Origin: Sambucus nigra
Taxonomy: Eukaryota; Streptophyta; Magnoliopsida; Dipsacales; Adoxaceae
Reading direction: 5' to 3'
Assembly: GCA_949130495.1 (NCBI GenBank)
Contig: OX422207.1
Span: forward strand, 787,018,384-787,082,383
DNA length: 64,000 bases
How positions within the stretch are numbered: the stretch's first letter is position 1; every line of letters starts with the position of its first letter. Shown piece after piece: positions 48,258 to 60,544 of the stretch. The notes under the pieces were generated by a model. The model did no database searches and was not told the DNA's origin. It saw only the letters and a program-made list of their open reading frames with translations. A program made the position numbers and the translations under genes.

Positions 48258-49500
48258 TGATATGTCTATGAACAATGTTGAATTTAATGTTTCATGCCTA
48301 GCAATGCTATAAGTGATGAAGTTTTAACTACTTCTGGTTTATCTGATCTTTGCTTAGATAATATAAATTTTGTAGATATTGCTACCAATAGCCCTTCGAC
48401 GATATGTGTGAGTCAAAGTGTTCATACTGATGATGAATTGAGTGGGTGTGTGACTTCGACAAATGAAACTCTAGAGGATAACCCGCACCTACACATAATG
48501 AGTTCAATAATGATGATCTCCCTCAAATTCACAAACTCTACACTAAGACTCTTAGGAAGAGAACTAAACTAGAAAAGACATTCAATGAGTTAACTGAAAA
48601 GAAAGATTCTTTAAGCCTACTGGTGAAACAGAATGCAGAGGACTATACAAATCATAGTTTGGCCTATGAAATGAAAAATAAATCTTTTGTTGAAAAAACT
48701 AAATAACTTTTTGAACCAAATGATGTTTTGTAAAAGAAATATTAGGCAAATTTGATAGAATTGGAAGAATCTAAACACAAAGTTTCAATCGTCTTCAAGA
48801 AGTTTCCTAAGTTTGAAAGCAATTCTAACTATTTTGAAGAGTGCGTTGCTTCAAGCAAAATAAATTTTGAAGACAAAACTGGCATAGGTTTTTATCAGAA
48901 AATCAAGGCACAAACTAAATTTTTTTAACATCTCCAATTTGTTTCTTTTGGAAAAAGACCAAATGACCATGTCTTTATTTTCAAACCCTAAAGAAAGATT
49001 TTGAAATGAAGAATAAGAGGCCAGATAATCAGATGGAAAGTTGTCCTAAGCCAACTGTTGAACCTAAAGCTAAGTATATTTTCCCCTATTAGACAAGGAG
49101 ATTCCTCATTCAAAACTATTGCAGTTAGACATAAGACCAATGTCCATAAAATGGATAAACCTATTTTCAATGGTTTTTAAAATGTCAACAAACCATCTAG
49201 CCACTAATATTGTTCCTATTGTGATGTCTATGGACATTGTCTCGCCAAGTGTTTTAAAAAATGCATGTATAAACCTATCTATAATTCACCAGTTTACAAA
49301 AACTTTAACTATTCTAGGCGGAGCAGGAATAATTATGTACTTCCTAAACATACCAACAAAAATTCTAACTATAGGAATAGCAAGAAAATATCTCATGCTA
49401 GGAAGAAATATAAGAGAAAGAGTCCTAGATCTATTTCTAAACCAAAAACTCAAAAAAAAATTAAAACTAGAGCTATTTGGGTTAGAAAGGATGATTAATA
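48258..49500 (+). pseudogene. gag-pol linker with second zinc knuckle, copia element
   Basis: The linker has acidic and Lys-rich coiled-looking stretches (KFESNSNYFEECVASSK near 48815). A second CX2CX4HX4C motif, CSYCDVYGHCLAKC, is at 49211-49252, followed by a basic Arg/Lys/Ser tail. A long linker and a second knuckle fit SIRE/Maximus-type copia elements, but that assignment is tentative. Multiple stops are present. Confidence 0.65.
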
Positions 49501-49554
49501 CCCCAGTAGAAGTGTAACATTGTTATTAGGGCTTTAAAAGATGAGAACACTACT

Positions 49555-50875
49555 TATGGTTGGTACTTATACTCTGGATGATCTAAGCATATGACTGGAG
49601 ACGATACTAAATTAACTGACAAAACTAACTTCTTAGGAGGGAATGTTTTGTTTGGAGATGGAGTATCAACTCATATCATAGTTAAAGAAACACTCCAACA
49701 AAAAGGACTCGCCACTCTCAAAGATGTCCTATTAGTAGAAGGTTTTAAAGATAATTTGTTGAGCATATCTTAATTTTGTGACTCTAATCACATTGTCACA
49801 TTCTCAAAAACTAATTGCAAAATTTTAAATGAGAATGTTGATTGTATTCTAATAGGTCATAGGACCCCAAATAATTGTTACACAGTAAATTTGGGAAATG
49901 AGACCTGTAGGTTAGCCAGACGTGATGATAATGAAATGTAGCATAATCGTTAAGGTCACATTAATTATGATAATGTTGGAAAATTGAGCTCTCAGGATAT
50001 AGTTAGAGGTTTTCCAAAGCTAAAACCAATTTCAAATGTTGTTTGTGGTTCGTGTGAGGAAGGGAAAATGATTAAATATGCTCACGAGAAACTTAAAGAC
50101 ATTTTAACATCTAAACCTCTAGAGTTAATCCACATGGATCTTATGGGTCCTTTGCGAACTGTTAGCCTTTGTGGTAGCAGTTAAATTTTTGTAATCATAG
50201 ATGACTTTACTCGATCCACTTGGGTAGCGTTTTTAAAACAAAAATCTGACACATTCCGAGAATTTTTGAAAATCCTTTTAAGAATCGAGAATGAAAAAGA
50301 TACCCTGGTTAATCGAATACGTAATGATATAGGAGGTGAATTTAAGAACTCATGCATAACAGAGTATTGTACTTGTAAGGGTTATCAGCATGAGTTCAGT
50401 GCTCCTAAAACAACCCAACATAATGGTGTTGTTGAGTGTAAAAATTGCACAATCTAGGAAATGGCCAGGGTAATGATACATGCTAAGAACTTGCCAAAAT
50501 ACTTTTGGGTTGAGGCAGTTCAAATAGCGTGCCATATCATCAACCGGGTCTATCGTCGAAAAAATACAAAATAAACTTCCTATGAACGTTGGTATGGTAA
50601 AAAGCTAAATTTGAAATACTTTCAAACTTTTGGGAGTACTTGCTGTGTTTTCAAAGACATAGAACAACTGTCTAAGTTTGAAACCCGTGGCGACAAAGCC
50701 ATATTTTTGGGTTACTCCCCTAACAGTAAGGCCTATCGAATTTATAATTTGCGAACCAAAGTAATCATGGAATCGATAAATGTGATAGTGAGTGACACTA
50801 ATGTCAAGAGTAAAGAAGAAGGACCAATTATCGTGGAAGAGTCTGAAAAGTGTTTTACTTATGACTCTTCATAGA
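49555..50875 (+). pseudogene. Protease and integrase of the copia element
   Basis: The protease site reads GWYLYSG*SKHMTGD (49558-49602); the catalytic Asp of the usual DSG is Tyr. Integrase follows: the HHCC module is HNR-GHINYDNVGKLS with VCGSCEEGK (49940-50070). The DDE core has HMDLMGP (near 50130), RNDIGGEF (about 50320) and NGVVECKN (about 50423), so all three catalytic acids survive. FVIIDDFTRSTWVAFL and FQTFGSTCCVFK with AIFLGYSPNSKAYRIYN lead to the C-terminal part. Integrase would join the DNA copy into host DNA, but several stops interrupt it. Confidence 0.88.
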
Positions 50876-52557
50876 TAGTTGAGTATTCACCAACTGATAC
50901 CCCAAAAGTACCTAATTGGGTTTCTAAAGATCATCCCATTGATAATGTTGTTGGTAACCCTGATGAGCCCGTGCATATAAGATTCCAATTACGTCATGTT
51001 GCTCATTTAATGTGCTTTGTTTCTCTAGTAGAACCAAAGAATGTAAATGAGGCACTTAATGACTCATTTTGGATAGGTGATATGCAGGAAGAGATCGTCC
51101 AATTTAAAAGTCATGACATGTTGAATCTTATACCTAGGCCCGAAAATAAAAAGGGTTGTTGGCACTCGTTGGATTTTTAAAAACAAAACATATGAATTTG
51201 GGATGATAGTTAGAAATAAAGCTAGATTAGTTGCCCAGGGTTACTCTTAGGTTAAATGAATAGATTTTGAGAGTACTTTACCTCGGTCACTCTCCTCGAT
51301 TCCGTTCGATTACTCTTGGCCATAGCTTGTCACTTATAATTCATCTTTTATCAAATCGATGTAAAATCTTCCTTTTTAAATGGTATTTTGATGGAGGAGA
51401 CCTATGTTGAACAACCGAAAGGATTTATCGATCCTCATTACCCAAACCATGTGTATAGATTGAAAAAGGAATTATATGGTTTAAAGCAAGCCCCTCGGGC
51501 TTGGTACGAACGCTTGTCGACATTTTTAATCAATAAAGGTTTTCAATGTGACGGAAATGACCAGACATTATTTGTTAAAAATTTTAACAAACAAGTCTTG
51601 ATTTATCAGGTATATATTGACGACAATATATTTGGATGTACTTCCCTGTCTGAAGTAAAAGATTTTTCAAAAATTGTGCACGAGGAATTCCAAATGACTC
51701 TTATGGGGGAGCTTTTATATTTTTTTGTTTTTCAAGTTAAGCAAAAAGATGATGGGTTATTCATATCACGATCCAAATACGCAATATAATTAGTGAAAAA
51801 AATTCGATTTAGATGATGCTAAAGTTTCTAGGATTCCCATGAGCACCTATACGAAGCTATCTAATGATGAAAATGGGAAACTTGTAGATCCTACACTATA
51901 TAGAATTATGATAGGCAGTTCGCTGTATCTAACAGCTTCTCGACCCGACATCATGTATGTTGTGTGTGTTTGCGCTCATTACCGAAGTGCACTTAAGGAA
52001 AGTCACCTTATTTGTGTTAAAAGAATAATAAAATATGTTAAGGGGATGATAAACCTAGGTATATGGTACACAAACGACATCATAAGCACAATTGTTGGAT
52101 ACATAATGCTGATTTGGTTGGCTGCTCAGATGATAGCTAAAGCACTTTAGGTGCTTGTTATTACATAAGTAACAACTTAGTAGGGTGGATAAGTAAAAAA
52201 TAGAACTGCATATCACATTCCACAACCGAATCAGAATAAACAGCGGCAGGAAGTTTTTGTGCTCAATTATTATTGATAAAGCAAATGCTTATTGATGACG
52301 CCATTAATGAAAAAAAGATGAATCTATATTGCGATCATCAAAGTGAAAATAATATCTCTAAATATACTGTTAAAGATTCGCGTACTAAGAATATTAAAAT
52401 AAGACATCATTTTATACGTGAACTTTTTTAGTCTAAAGAGTTAGAGATAAACTATTTACCCACTGAACATCAATTATTTGACTTGTTCACCAAACCTTTG
52501 GATAGTTTACGTTTTAAGTCTTTAAGGAAATCCATTGGTACGATTATGCTTGAATAG
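50876..52557 (+). pseudogene. Reverse transcriptase and RNase H of the copia element
   Basis: RT: VEPKNVNEALND near 51030, then the best-kept block at 51388-51789 with [30 protein letters not shown] and the catalytic VYIDDNIFG (YIDD in place of the usual YVDD). RNase H: ASRPDIMYVVCVCAHY at 51935-51985, LVGWISKK, SHSTTESE, and a C-terminus HHFIRELF, LPTEHQLFDLFTKPL, LRKSIGTIML ending at 52557. Stops at 51178-51180, 51787-51789 and others disable it. Confidence 0.88.
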
Positions 52558-52789
52558 ATAACTGTAGGAGGGGCTTGAAGGTAATCCTGAGATTAGGGAT
52601 AATTCCCTAATTGGCAATAGCGTTTGAGATTAAGCAACCGAGGCAGCTCAAGCTTGGCAACTAAGCGAAGCAGCTTAGCGCGGCAACTCATGCTTCAGCT
52701 TGTTATACTAATCATGTTGTATTCCTGTTTATGATTGACGTAAGTTATAACGGTTGTAATGATATAACGATAATAATAATAAGTTTTAG
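52558..52789 (+). other. 3' end of the copia element
   Basis: A polypurine-type GTAGGAGGGGCT follows the stop by 6-7 bases. The sequence after it does not match the proposed 5' LTR, so the 3' LTR is lost, truncated by the next LTR, or the 5' LTR boundary is wrong. It contains several AGCTTAGC-like and GGCAACTA words. Confidence 0.5.
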
Positions 52790-53732
52790 TGTGAGGTCAA
52801 ACGGTACTCGCGAGAGACCAGGCTTGGCAGGGCCTGGGAGAGCTTTCATGCTCTATCGAATGGCCTCGCTGTGGGAACTTTAGAGGGACCTGGTTTGGAG
52901 GATTGAGAAGTGAGGCACCATTGGGGCTTGTCTTGACCATCTTAAAAACACCTGGTAAAACAACGAAGGACCTTGACCGTGGAACTTCGGGCAAAATAGC
53001 TTTGAGTTCAATCGGGCGTTGAGTTGTAAACCAAACCACCCTTTACTTAATGTCACATCTACTGTAGGTGATGTCACTAGCCAGCTAAATAATGTCAGAC
53101 ATACACTTGAGTAAACCACCGTGGTATTTGGGGTTGTCAGGCAGTTGGTGAGCCACCTCTGCAACATCAGCCCCCTGACACACAGTGGTTTTGCAAAAGG
53201 CATGTCTTGGCATTTAATGTTTATGACGTGGAGAAAAATAGCGCATCAGGCATTTAATGTTGTGACATAAAGTATGAGGGATGTCTTTCATAGCCTTTAA
53301 TGACTGAGTTGACTCGGGGATGGGGTGGGGGGCTATTTAAAGACCCCAACCACCCCTGAGGAAGAGGGATCTTTTTGAGAGTCTGAGAAGTTATTGCCAG
53401 AGAGAGAGAGTTTACCCACTCACCATTGTTACTTATTAAGAAGCTTTTAATATTTGACATAGATTTCTGAGGGTATTAGATGTGTTTATACCTGCTTACC
53501 AAGGTGTATCTAGGGTGCTTACTTCTCTCTCCCTCTAAGCTAAGTTACTTCTAAGGTTTATTACTATTTCCTGAGTTATACACTTGGTTTTGTGAGTTTA
53601 AACTGAGTTTGTCTTCATTGGGTTCATGTTTGCGTGTCCTATCATTAATCCAATGCTTTGGTCGAGTTAGCTTACCATTAACATACTTAAATAGGGGTTA
53701 CGCCTCCATATTATCTAAAGCACCCTCTTACA
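52790..53732 (+). mobile_element. 5' LTR of Tat/Ogre-type element H
   Basis: 943 bp, TGTGAGGTCAAACGG to CACCCTCTTACA. A TATA-like GGCTATTTAAAGACC is near 53330. The minus-strand frames (52797-53203) are LTR shadows. No 3' partner is present because the element is truncated. Confidence 0.8.
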
Positions 53733-53734
53733 TT

Positions 53735-53752
53735 TGGCGACTCTACTAGGGA
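53735..53752 (+). other. Primer-binding site, element H
   Basis: TGGCGACTCTACTAGGGA, close to the Ogre/Tat site TGGCGACTCTGCTGGGGA and to the site at 27309. It begins two bases after the LTR. Confidence 0.8.
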
Positions 53753-53774
53753 GGCATTCTCCTAGGTAAGGAGC

Positions 53775-55674
53775 ATGGCGCAAGATAATTATACTCGAAG
53801 ACTCAACTTTGATGATATCCAACATAATGAAGAACAAGCCGCAAGAGAACTGGCGGCCCTAAGGGATGGGGCCCCTCGAGTAGAGGTACCCCCGGTTCCG
53901 ATGGCGTCAGGCTTTCCAGGGGGGCACAACCTCCCACGAGCGCGGGGTTGGGTCCCTCCCAGATCAAGCTCCTCATGAGCAAGTTTTATGAGTTCTTACA
54001 AACCCCGATAGCTTCAACTGTGCTGGGAGGATTGGAGGCTAACGCTTTCCTAACACCAGGAGTAGCGCCCACGACCCCACCGGGTGCAGGTGTTGTGGGA
54101 ACGATTCCAACAAGCGTACCCTCTGTTGTGAATTCAACAGTGGGGACCTCAGGAGTTTCAACAGTACCACCCGTAACATTCGTTCCAGTTGCAATGGGCA
54201 CTCAACCCGTGGCCCCGTTACTGGTTGCTCCAGTGGCATCGCCCATGGAGGAAATGAGAAAAGAGATGCAGAAAGATATGTTGAAGTTTATGCAAGCTTC
54301 CTCGCAATGTGCTGGCGAGGTGGCTTCGATTTATGATGACTTTCTAACACCTTATCCTCAGGAGTACAATGAGGGGCCTTACCCAAAGGACAATATCCCC
54401 CCCATATTTGAAAAATATACAGGGAAAGGTGGGAACCCAAAAGAGCACATTAAGCATTTTGTTAAAGATTTGGGAGCACATTGTAATGATAAGAGGCTTA
54501 GATTGATGGAGTTTTCTAAATCCCTAACTGATAAGGCATACACCTGGTACTACCATTTGACTCCCAATAGCGTTTCTATGTGGGAGGAGATGCATGTATT
54601 GTTAGTCCGAAAGTTCTTTATGGCATAGGATGAGTTAACTTTGACCCAACTGGGTAGGGAGAGGCAAAGACCTGGGGAGGAGGTGGTGGCCTATGTGCGA
54701 AGGTTCAGGGAAAGGTCCCTCGATGTAAGGGAGAAAGCCAAAAAATCCAGGTTATTACAGATTTGTGCTGAGGGACTGCTCCCTGAATACATCTGCCATG
54801 TTATCAACGATACGCACGATGGGAATTTTGCGTCATTCTTGAAAGCGGTGAGAAATATCTCTTTGGTGGTGCGAACCAATCCGGTGGTAGTGCCCATGAT
54901 GTTCAGGTAGCCAATGAGACCTGCGGGGGGAGGCCTCAGCCCCCACGGGTAGGGTACACCGAGGGGGGAGATAAGGCTAAGGCGCCGAAGAAGGATAATA
55001 AGAGGAAGTTCGAGAGAGACAGAGAAGACCCACCACCATTACCCTATACAATAGAAGAAGCTATCAGTTGTTACAACGCGATGGTTCAAGGGGGAATGGT
55101 ATATGAGCCAAAGGACGTCCCCGTAGGGGAGCCCGACGCAGTAACAAAGGAGGATCCAAAGTACTGCCAGGTTCACCGAAGGATCCAGCATCCAACGGAG
55201 AGCTGCTTTACATTGAGAAGAATTATCGACAAATATATGAAGGTAGGGACGTTACAAATCCCCCCAGAATGTCAACAACAACCCTTTGCCCATGCATGGG
55301 GCCATTTCGTGGTGGCCTATGATGAAGAGGCCGAGAGAGGGGAAAGGGGGTCAACAGCAGGGCAAGAAGAATATGAAGAGGCTCTAGAAGACTGCACGAA
55401 GGGAAAGGTGAACGTTGTGTTGGCCTACGATAAAATAAGTGCCAAAGATGCGGAAGAGGTGTACAGTGTTGAAGGTGAGGAAATAGACCCAGCTCTGGAA
55501 TACTGTGCAGTTTCGAGGTCCCTGAAGTTCACTTGGTTCTTCGACCAAGTGGGGGTGCCGAAGGAGATTAGGCTCGAGATAACCCAGGCAATACTTGATA
55601 TTGCGAGGAAGAATGCAGTCCCTTCGCTAAGGTGGAGGGGACCCATGGCCAGGTTGGTGAGAAAGTTTCTGTAA
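53775..55674 (+). pseudogene. gag polyprotein, element H
   Basis: ATG at 53775 opens MAQDNYTRRLNFDDIQHNE. After a frame change near 53960 comes a Val/Pro/Thr-rich stretch and the capsid domain: PPIFEKYTGKGGNPKEHIKH, DKAYTWYYHLTPNSVSMWEE (54535-54594), VRKFFMA-stop, then QLGRERQRPGEEVVAYVRRF and ICAEGLLPEY. A further frame (55081-55674) has the Tat-type late-gag motif KYCQVHRRIQHPTESCFTLRR and TLQIPPECQ. It lacks a CCHC knuckle, as usual in this lineage. Two frameshifts and two stops make it non-functional, but the blocks are well preserved. Confidence 0.88.
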
Positions 55675-56514
55675 GAGGTAACCTTCAGTGATGCAGATAG
55701 AGCTGTAAGGTTCCCTCCTAACAGGCCATTATATGTGACGGCCAGTGTCAATGGAGTTAGCTTCGCAAGGACTCTTATGGATGGAGGAGATTCCATCAAT
55801 ATTATGCCAATCAACTCCTTTCACGCGACAAATATTCCAGAAGAAAGGCTGGCCCCCATGCCTTTGGTAATTTCGGGGTATGATAACCAATCCTCTAAAT
55901 CTATCGGGTATGTTAATGTGGGGATTGTGATGGGAAACTTGAGTTCTCATATAAAATTCCACGTGATAGAGAGTGCAACGTCCAATCATCGGTTAATAGG
56001 AAGGGTGTGGATGAACAACCAAGGTTTGGTTCCTTCTACATACCATCAATGTGCTAAGGCAAATGTCAAAGGAATAGAGGTAACCATCAGGGCCACAAAG
56101 AGGCCCTTCGTAGTTGAAGAAGCTCACTTGGTGGGCGCAGCGTTTTACACGGAGCTAGAGGAAGATGTCCGAATATTAACAAGAAGAATGGAGGGAGCAT
56201 GGGTTCCCTCAATCAAAGAAAGGATGGGGCCCTTAAATGAACACAAGATGGAGAGCGACCCAAGGGAAACAGCCGAGGAAGCTCAGCAGGTGACCCCTCG
56301 ACCCCAGGGCATCTCAAAGCAGCTTAAAGACAGGATGAGACATAGAATGGACCCAATGCAGCACGAGGCCCAACGACAGAGTGTGTTGAGTCGGTTTTCA
56401 GGAGGAAGGATTGATGAGGCTTCCAGAGAAAGGAAAAGGAAGGCAGTCGTAACGATCGGCAGACAATGCAAGATGGTCATCACCGAAGAAGGAAAGGTGG
56501 TCTATCATTTGTGA
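55675..56514 (+). pseudogene. Aspartic protease region, element H
   Basis: An open frame from 55735 with NGVSFARTLMDGGDSINIMP (active site DGG, as in Tat elements, catalytic Asp kept), LVISGYDNQSSKSIGYVNV and IGRVWMNNQGLVPSTYHQC. The C-terminal half is a basic, Gln/Arg-rich linker. Upstream bases 55675-55734 continue the similarity (NRPLYVTASV) after a stop. The protease would cut the polyprotein. Confidence 0.85.
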
Positions 56515-57551
56515 TGGTGTGAACGAGCGGTCGAAGGGACCAATAATGAGGCTGACCCGATATATGAATGCTTTCTAGTAGATTAAAAAGGACAATGTAT
56601 GGTGATAGACAACTCCAACATACAAGAGTTTATGGGAGATGTGGCTGAAGAGCCTGATTGCGTGTCAGATAGACCAAGGCCCCAGGCGCAAGAATTAGAG
56701 CAGTTGAACCTGGCAAAAGAAGGAGAGGACCCAAGACCAATCTTCATCTCAAAGGATCTCAGCGCTCAGAAATGAGAGGCCTTTGTCGATTTGATTCGGG
56801 GGTTCATAGATGTTTTTACGTGGAAATATACGAAAATGGAAGGGCGGATGAGGAAGTAAGTTGCCACCGGTTGAACATAATGCCTTCATCCATTCCAATG
56901 AAGCAGGCAACAAAAACGTACAAACTCGAGCTGGATCTGAAGATTAAAGAAGAGGTCCAGCACCTACTAATGGCAGGATTCATCGTACCAATACAACACC
57001 CACTCTGGCTATCCAGTATTGTCCCAGTGGGAAAGAAGGACAAAAGCCAGATAAGGATCCATGTGGACTTTACAGATTTGAATAGAGCTTGTCCTAAAGA
57101 TGAGTTCCCTCTACCCTCCATCGATAGCCTGATAGACGCAACGGCTGGTCATAAGATGTATAGCTTTATGGATGGGTATGTGGGGTATAATCAGATCAAG
57201 ATGGACCCCTCTGATGCAGAGAAAATGGCATTCAGAATACCGTTGGGTAATTTCATGTACAGGGTGATGCCATTCGACCTCAAGAATGTTGGGGCGACTT
57301 ACCAGAGAATGATGATGGCCATTTTTCATGACTTCCTCCACAAATTTGTAGAATTTTATGTGGATGACTTGGTCATCAAATCGAAGGATAAGGGGTCCCA
57401 CCTGAGCGATTTGAGGAAGATGTTTTCTCGTTACAGGAGGTACAAGTTGAGGATGAATCCATTGAAGTGTGTTTTTGGAGTAACGAGTGGAAAATTCTTA
57501 GGTTTTGTGGTTAATCGGCAAGGGGTGCAGATGGACCAGGACAAACGATGA
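56515..57551 (+). pseudogene. Reverse transcriptase, element H
   Basis: The main open frame is 56772-57551. RT fingers: MKQATKTYKLELDLKIKEEV and GFIVPIQHPLWLSSIVPVGK; IRIHVDFTDLNRACPKDEFP; FMDGYVGYNQIKMDPSDAEK; VMPFDLKNVGATYQRMM; catalytic FYVDDLVIKS at 57352-57381; KCVFGVTSGKFLGFVV. The YVDD core is intact. 56515-56771 is the acidic linker, with a stop at 56515 and others. A stop at 57549-57551 splits RT from RNase H. Confidence 0.92.
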
Positions 57552-57563
57552 GCGATCTTAGAA

Positions 57564-58230
57564 ATGCAAAGCCCTAAGACAGCGAGGGAGTTGAAAAGCT
57601 TCCTCGGTAAAGTCTCCTACCTTAGGAGATTTGTGCCTGGATTGGCCGAAGTAACACACCCGCTGATGCAGCTGTTGCAAAAGTGCACGAAGTTCAACTG
57701 GGAGGAGGTTCACCAAGAGTCTTTTGCTGGGCTGAAGAAGTTGCTGGTTTCACCACAGACCATGGTTCCCTCACGGGCAGGAAATCCATTGAAGTTATAC
57801 CTTACATCTACCACGAGGTCCGTTGGAGCTTTGTTGGCACAAGAGATTGATGGGCAAGAACGACCAGTCTACTACCTCAGTAGAATCATACATGGGCTGG
57901 AAATTAGATATAGCAGCCTAGAAAGGCATTGTTTGGCTTTAGTCTTTGTAGCATAAAAACTTAGGCATTATATGCTATCTTTTACGATTCACGTTGTGAC
58001 TAAATGTGATCCCATTAAGTATTTGTTGGCAAGAACTATATTAATTGGCAGGGCGGCTAGGTGGCTCCTCATCCTTTCAGAATATGACTTGAAGTGTGTA
58101 GTTCCTCACGCGATCAAGAACCAGGCGTATGCCGATTTATTGGCAATATTTCCATCAGGAACGTTTGAACCACCTAAAGAAGACATTTTGGGAGACGACC
58201 TACAAGCCAATTATCTGGGTGCAGCTGAGG
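57564..58230 (+). pseudogene. RNase H domain, element H
   Basis: 57564-57956 carries the connection and RNase H start: ARELKSFLGKVSYLRRFVPG, then LKLYLTSTTRSVGALLAQEI, PVYYLSRIIHGLEIRYSSLE. It continues after a stop at 57954-57956 in the frame 57972-58262 with RAARWLLILSEYDLKCV and NQAYADLLA. The domain degrades the RNA strand of the hybrid. Confidence 0.88.
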
Positions 58231-58563
58231 AGGAGTGGACGATGCAGTTCGATGGATCTTAGGTACAGAAGAAGGGAGGGGAGGGGTTTATTCTTTCAAG
58301 GGGAATAGAAGAGATTTTCCTTTCTTACAAGATAGAATTACCTTTCTCCAATAACGAAGCAGAGTACGAGACATTCGTGCTAGGGTTGCTAAAAGATCTT
58401 CGAAGGGGAATTCGTTCACTCTGCATTAAGGGTGATTTGAACTTAGTGATCCAGCAAGTAAACGGAGAATACACGTTGAAGCACATGAACCTAGCACCAT
58501 ACAGAATGATCATCCAAAGACTCCTCAACCAGTTCCATCGGACTAAGATCAAGAGACATCCCT
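58231..58563 (+). pseudogene. Second, archaeal-type RNase H (aRNH), element H
   Basis: WTMQFDGS at about 58237-58260 gives the first catalytic Asp. After a stop come GGEGFILSRGIEEIF, LPFSNNEAEYETFVLGLLKD (catalytic Glu) and KGDLNLVIQQVNGEYTLK (third Asp). A second RNase H after the first is the diagnostic feature of the Tat/Ogre lineage, so this fixes the classification. The frame ends at 58563-58565. Confidence 0.88.
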
Positions 58564-58689
58564 GAACGATGAATCGCCACCCATATGCGTACGCAACTAT
58601 TGCCCATAAAATGGTCATGAGGAATGATACAAATACCGTCATGATTCAATGAAGAACAACTCCTTCGGTGGTGCAATCAATTCTACCGA

Positions 58690-59553
58690 TGGAGGAGGAC
58701 GCGAACTGGAGGGGAGAGATTAGGAAGTAGCTAGAGTCTGGGGAGGGGGCAATGGGGCTAAGAGAGTTGGCCCAATATTTTACAAACCAGGGAAATCTTT
58801 ACTTCAAAGACGCAGGTGGATGGTTATCAAGATGCATTGGCCCAGAAGAAGCAGAGAAAAGGTTAAAGAAAACATTTGAGGAGCACTGCGAAACAACTGA
58901 GGTACCTCTTTATAGGACAATTCAATGAGAGGGATACTTCTGGCCTAGAATGAAGCAGGACGCGTCGGAGCTACAACGGAGGTGCGATAAGTGTTAGCTT
59001 TTCTTTGAAGCAGTTGAATGTCATTTCATTGAAACTCAATCTGATTGGAGGTAACCCTATATTTACTTCATTAAAGATAGAGTTGCCCCGACTGAGAAAA
59101 TTGATGCAATGGGACTAAAGAGAAGGGCCCCGAGGTTCTATATCCAGGAGGGCCAGCTCTACCCAAGGGTATACTTCAACCGTCCATTGCGTTGCATCAC
59201 AAAGGAAGAAGCAACTGAGGTCCTCAAACAGGCACACGATCCACCTCACATAGGAGGGGCCAAGTTGTATGATCAGCTGATGACGTTGGGGTATTATTGG
59301 CCAATGATGGAGAAGGACTCTGCTGAGTTCATTTGAAAGTGCAAGGCTTGCCAACTACATGGAAACATGATCCATGCCCCATCGGTAGACTTACACTCTC
59401 TGGCAATGCCTTATCCTTTTCACACTTGGGCGTTTGACCTAGTGGGGTCAATACATCCTTCTTCGAGGGGGAAGATATGGATACTAGTCGCAGTATTGAT
59501 CCACATAATCCTATAACATTGCATTCAAGACGTAATAGCTAAGGTTCAAAGAA
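58690..59553 (+). pseudogene. Truncated integrase with doubled zinc-binding module, element H
   Basis: The first copy (58700-59000) reads NWRGEIRK, LRELAQYFTNQGNLYFKDAG, LSRCIGPEEAEKRLKKTFEE, EGYFWPRMKQDASELQRRC, DKC. The second (59045-59360) reads KRRAPRFYIQEGQLYPRVYF, RCITKEEATEVLKQAHDPPH, LGYYWPMMEKDSAEF, KCKACQLHGNMIH. Both match the region leading into and covering the HHCC domain, so the module appears duplicated. The catalytic core then starts, PYPFHTWAFDLVGSI (first Asp at 59434-59436), and stops at about 59553, before the second Asp. Stops lie at 58731-58733 and 59334-59336, among others. Confidence 0.8.
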
Positions 59554-60544
59554 ATGTCATGCCATGTTTTATGGTGCACGTTTAGAGTCTTCATCATGTT
59601 TCAACCTCTCAGGTATGAATGCATAAATGTTTATGGGACTCAAAAATTGTTTAAGGATGTTATTTTTATTTAAAAATGATTTAACTTCGCTTATTCTTAG
59701 ATAACTACTGTTTAGATCCGTGTAAGTCTCCACCTTAGTTTTCGAGACTTCAAACGGCATTCAAATTCGTTCAAACGACATGGACTTGTCATTCAAACGA
59801 CATAGCTATCTCGTTCGAACAATAAACACATCTCGTTCAAACGACACGCCGACTTAACTTTCTTATTTAAGGTGTGTTTCCTCTCAGAATTTTATAAGTA
59901 CAGAACTAATATTTCAGAGAGAACAGTTTCGTTTTTTTGCATAAGTTTTCGAAAGGTTTCAAAGAATAGTAACATCCTTAGAGTTTAAAGATTCGGACTT
60001 TCATACTCATATGTAATATATATATATTGTTTGAACCATCTGGAGTTTGTTCATCCATATTGAAAAAGTTATTTCATCATGTTGTGTGGTGAAGAAATGG
60101 AGGATTTCGTGTTTCGAATAATAGAGGTTACTAAAGCCATATCGGTGGACACCGAGATATACGTGGAGGTGTGTGCTATGGAGAAGCATCGTGGAAGGAT
60201 TTCTGCGTGGACACTGTGGAGGAGAGGTTGAAAATTATATGAGCATCAAGGCTTGTGGGGATCGATTCATTTAGTAAGTCTATTGTTAGTACTTTGTAAA
60301 ATCGTATCATAGTGATTGTCTGTTTTGGGCCATCCGAGTCCCTTAGTGGTTTCCTCGTACATCCGGCGTTGTGGACTTGAGTATATTTTTCTTGCTTTAA
60401 TCACCTTGATGCATGTTTAGAATTAAACAAGATAAATTTTTTTTAAAGTAAAATTAGTTCACACAACTTGTGACGTAATTAAAAGTTGGATAATTAATTT
60501 TGAAGGAAAATTGAGTTTGGTTAAACACGCACATAAAGGGCCCT
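59554..60544 (+). mobile_element. Copia-like LTR block N
   Basis: Non-coding, lying between two truncated integrase genes. It contains four copies of a CGTTCAAACGACA-like word (59752-59850), then ACGCCGACTTAACTTTCTTA with a TATA-like TTATTTAAGG at 59863-59872. The same arrangement (CGTTCGAACGACA words, GCGCCGACTTAAATTTGTTA, TATAAATAAC) occurs inverted in the LTR at 62.6-63.4 kb. GTGGTTTCCTCGTACATCCG near 60350 resembles the end-of-transcript block of copia LTRs. Exact ends are unknown. Confidence 0.55.

Noticed and set aside
52797..53460. Three minus-strand ORFs of 68-107 residues
   Set aside because: They lie within the 5' LTR of element H, antisense to it, with no domain.
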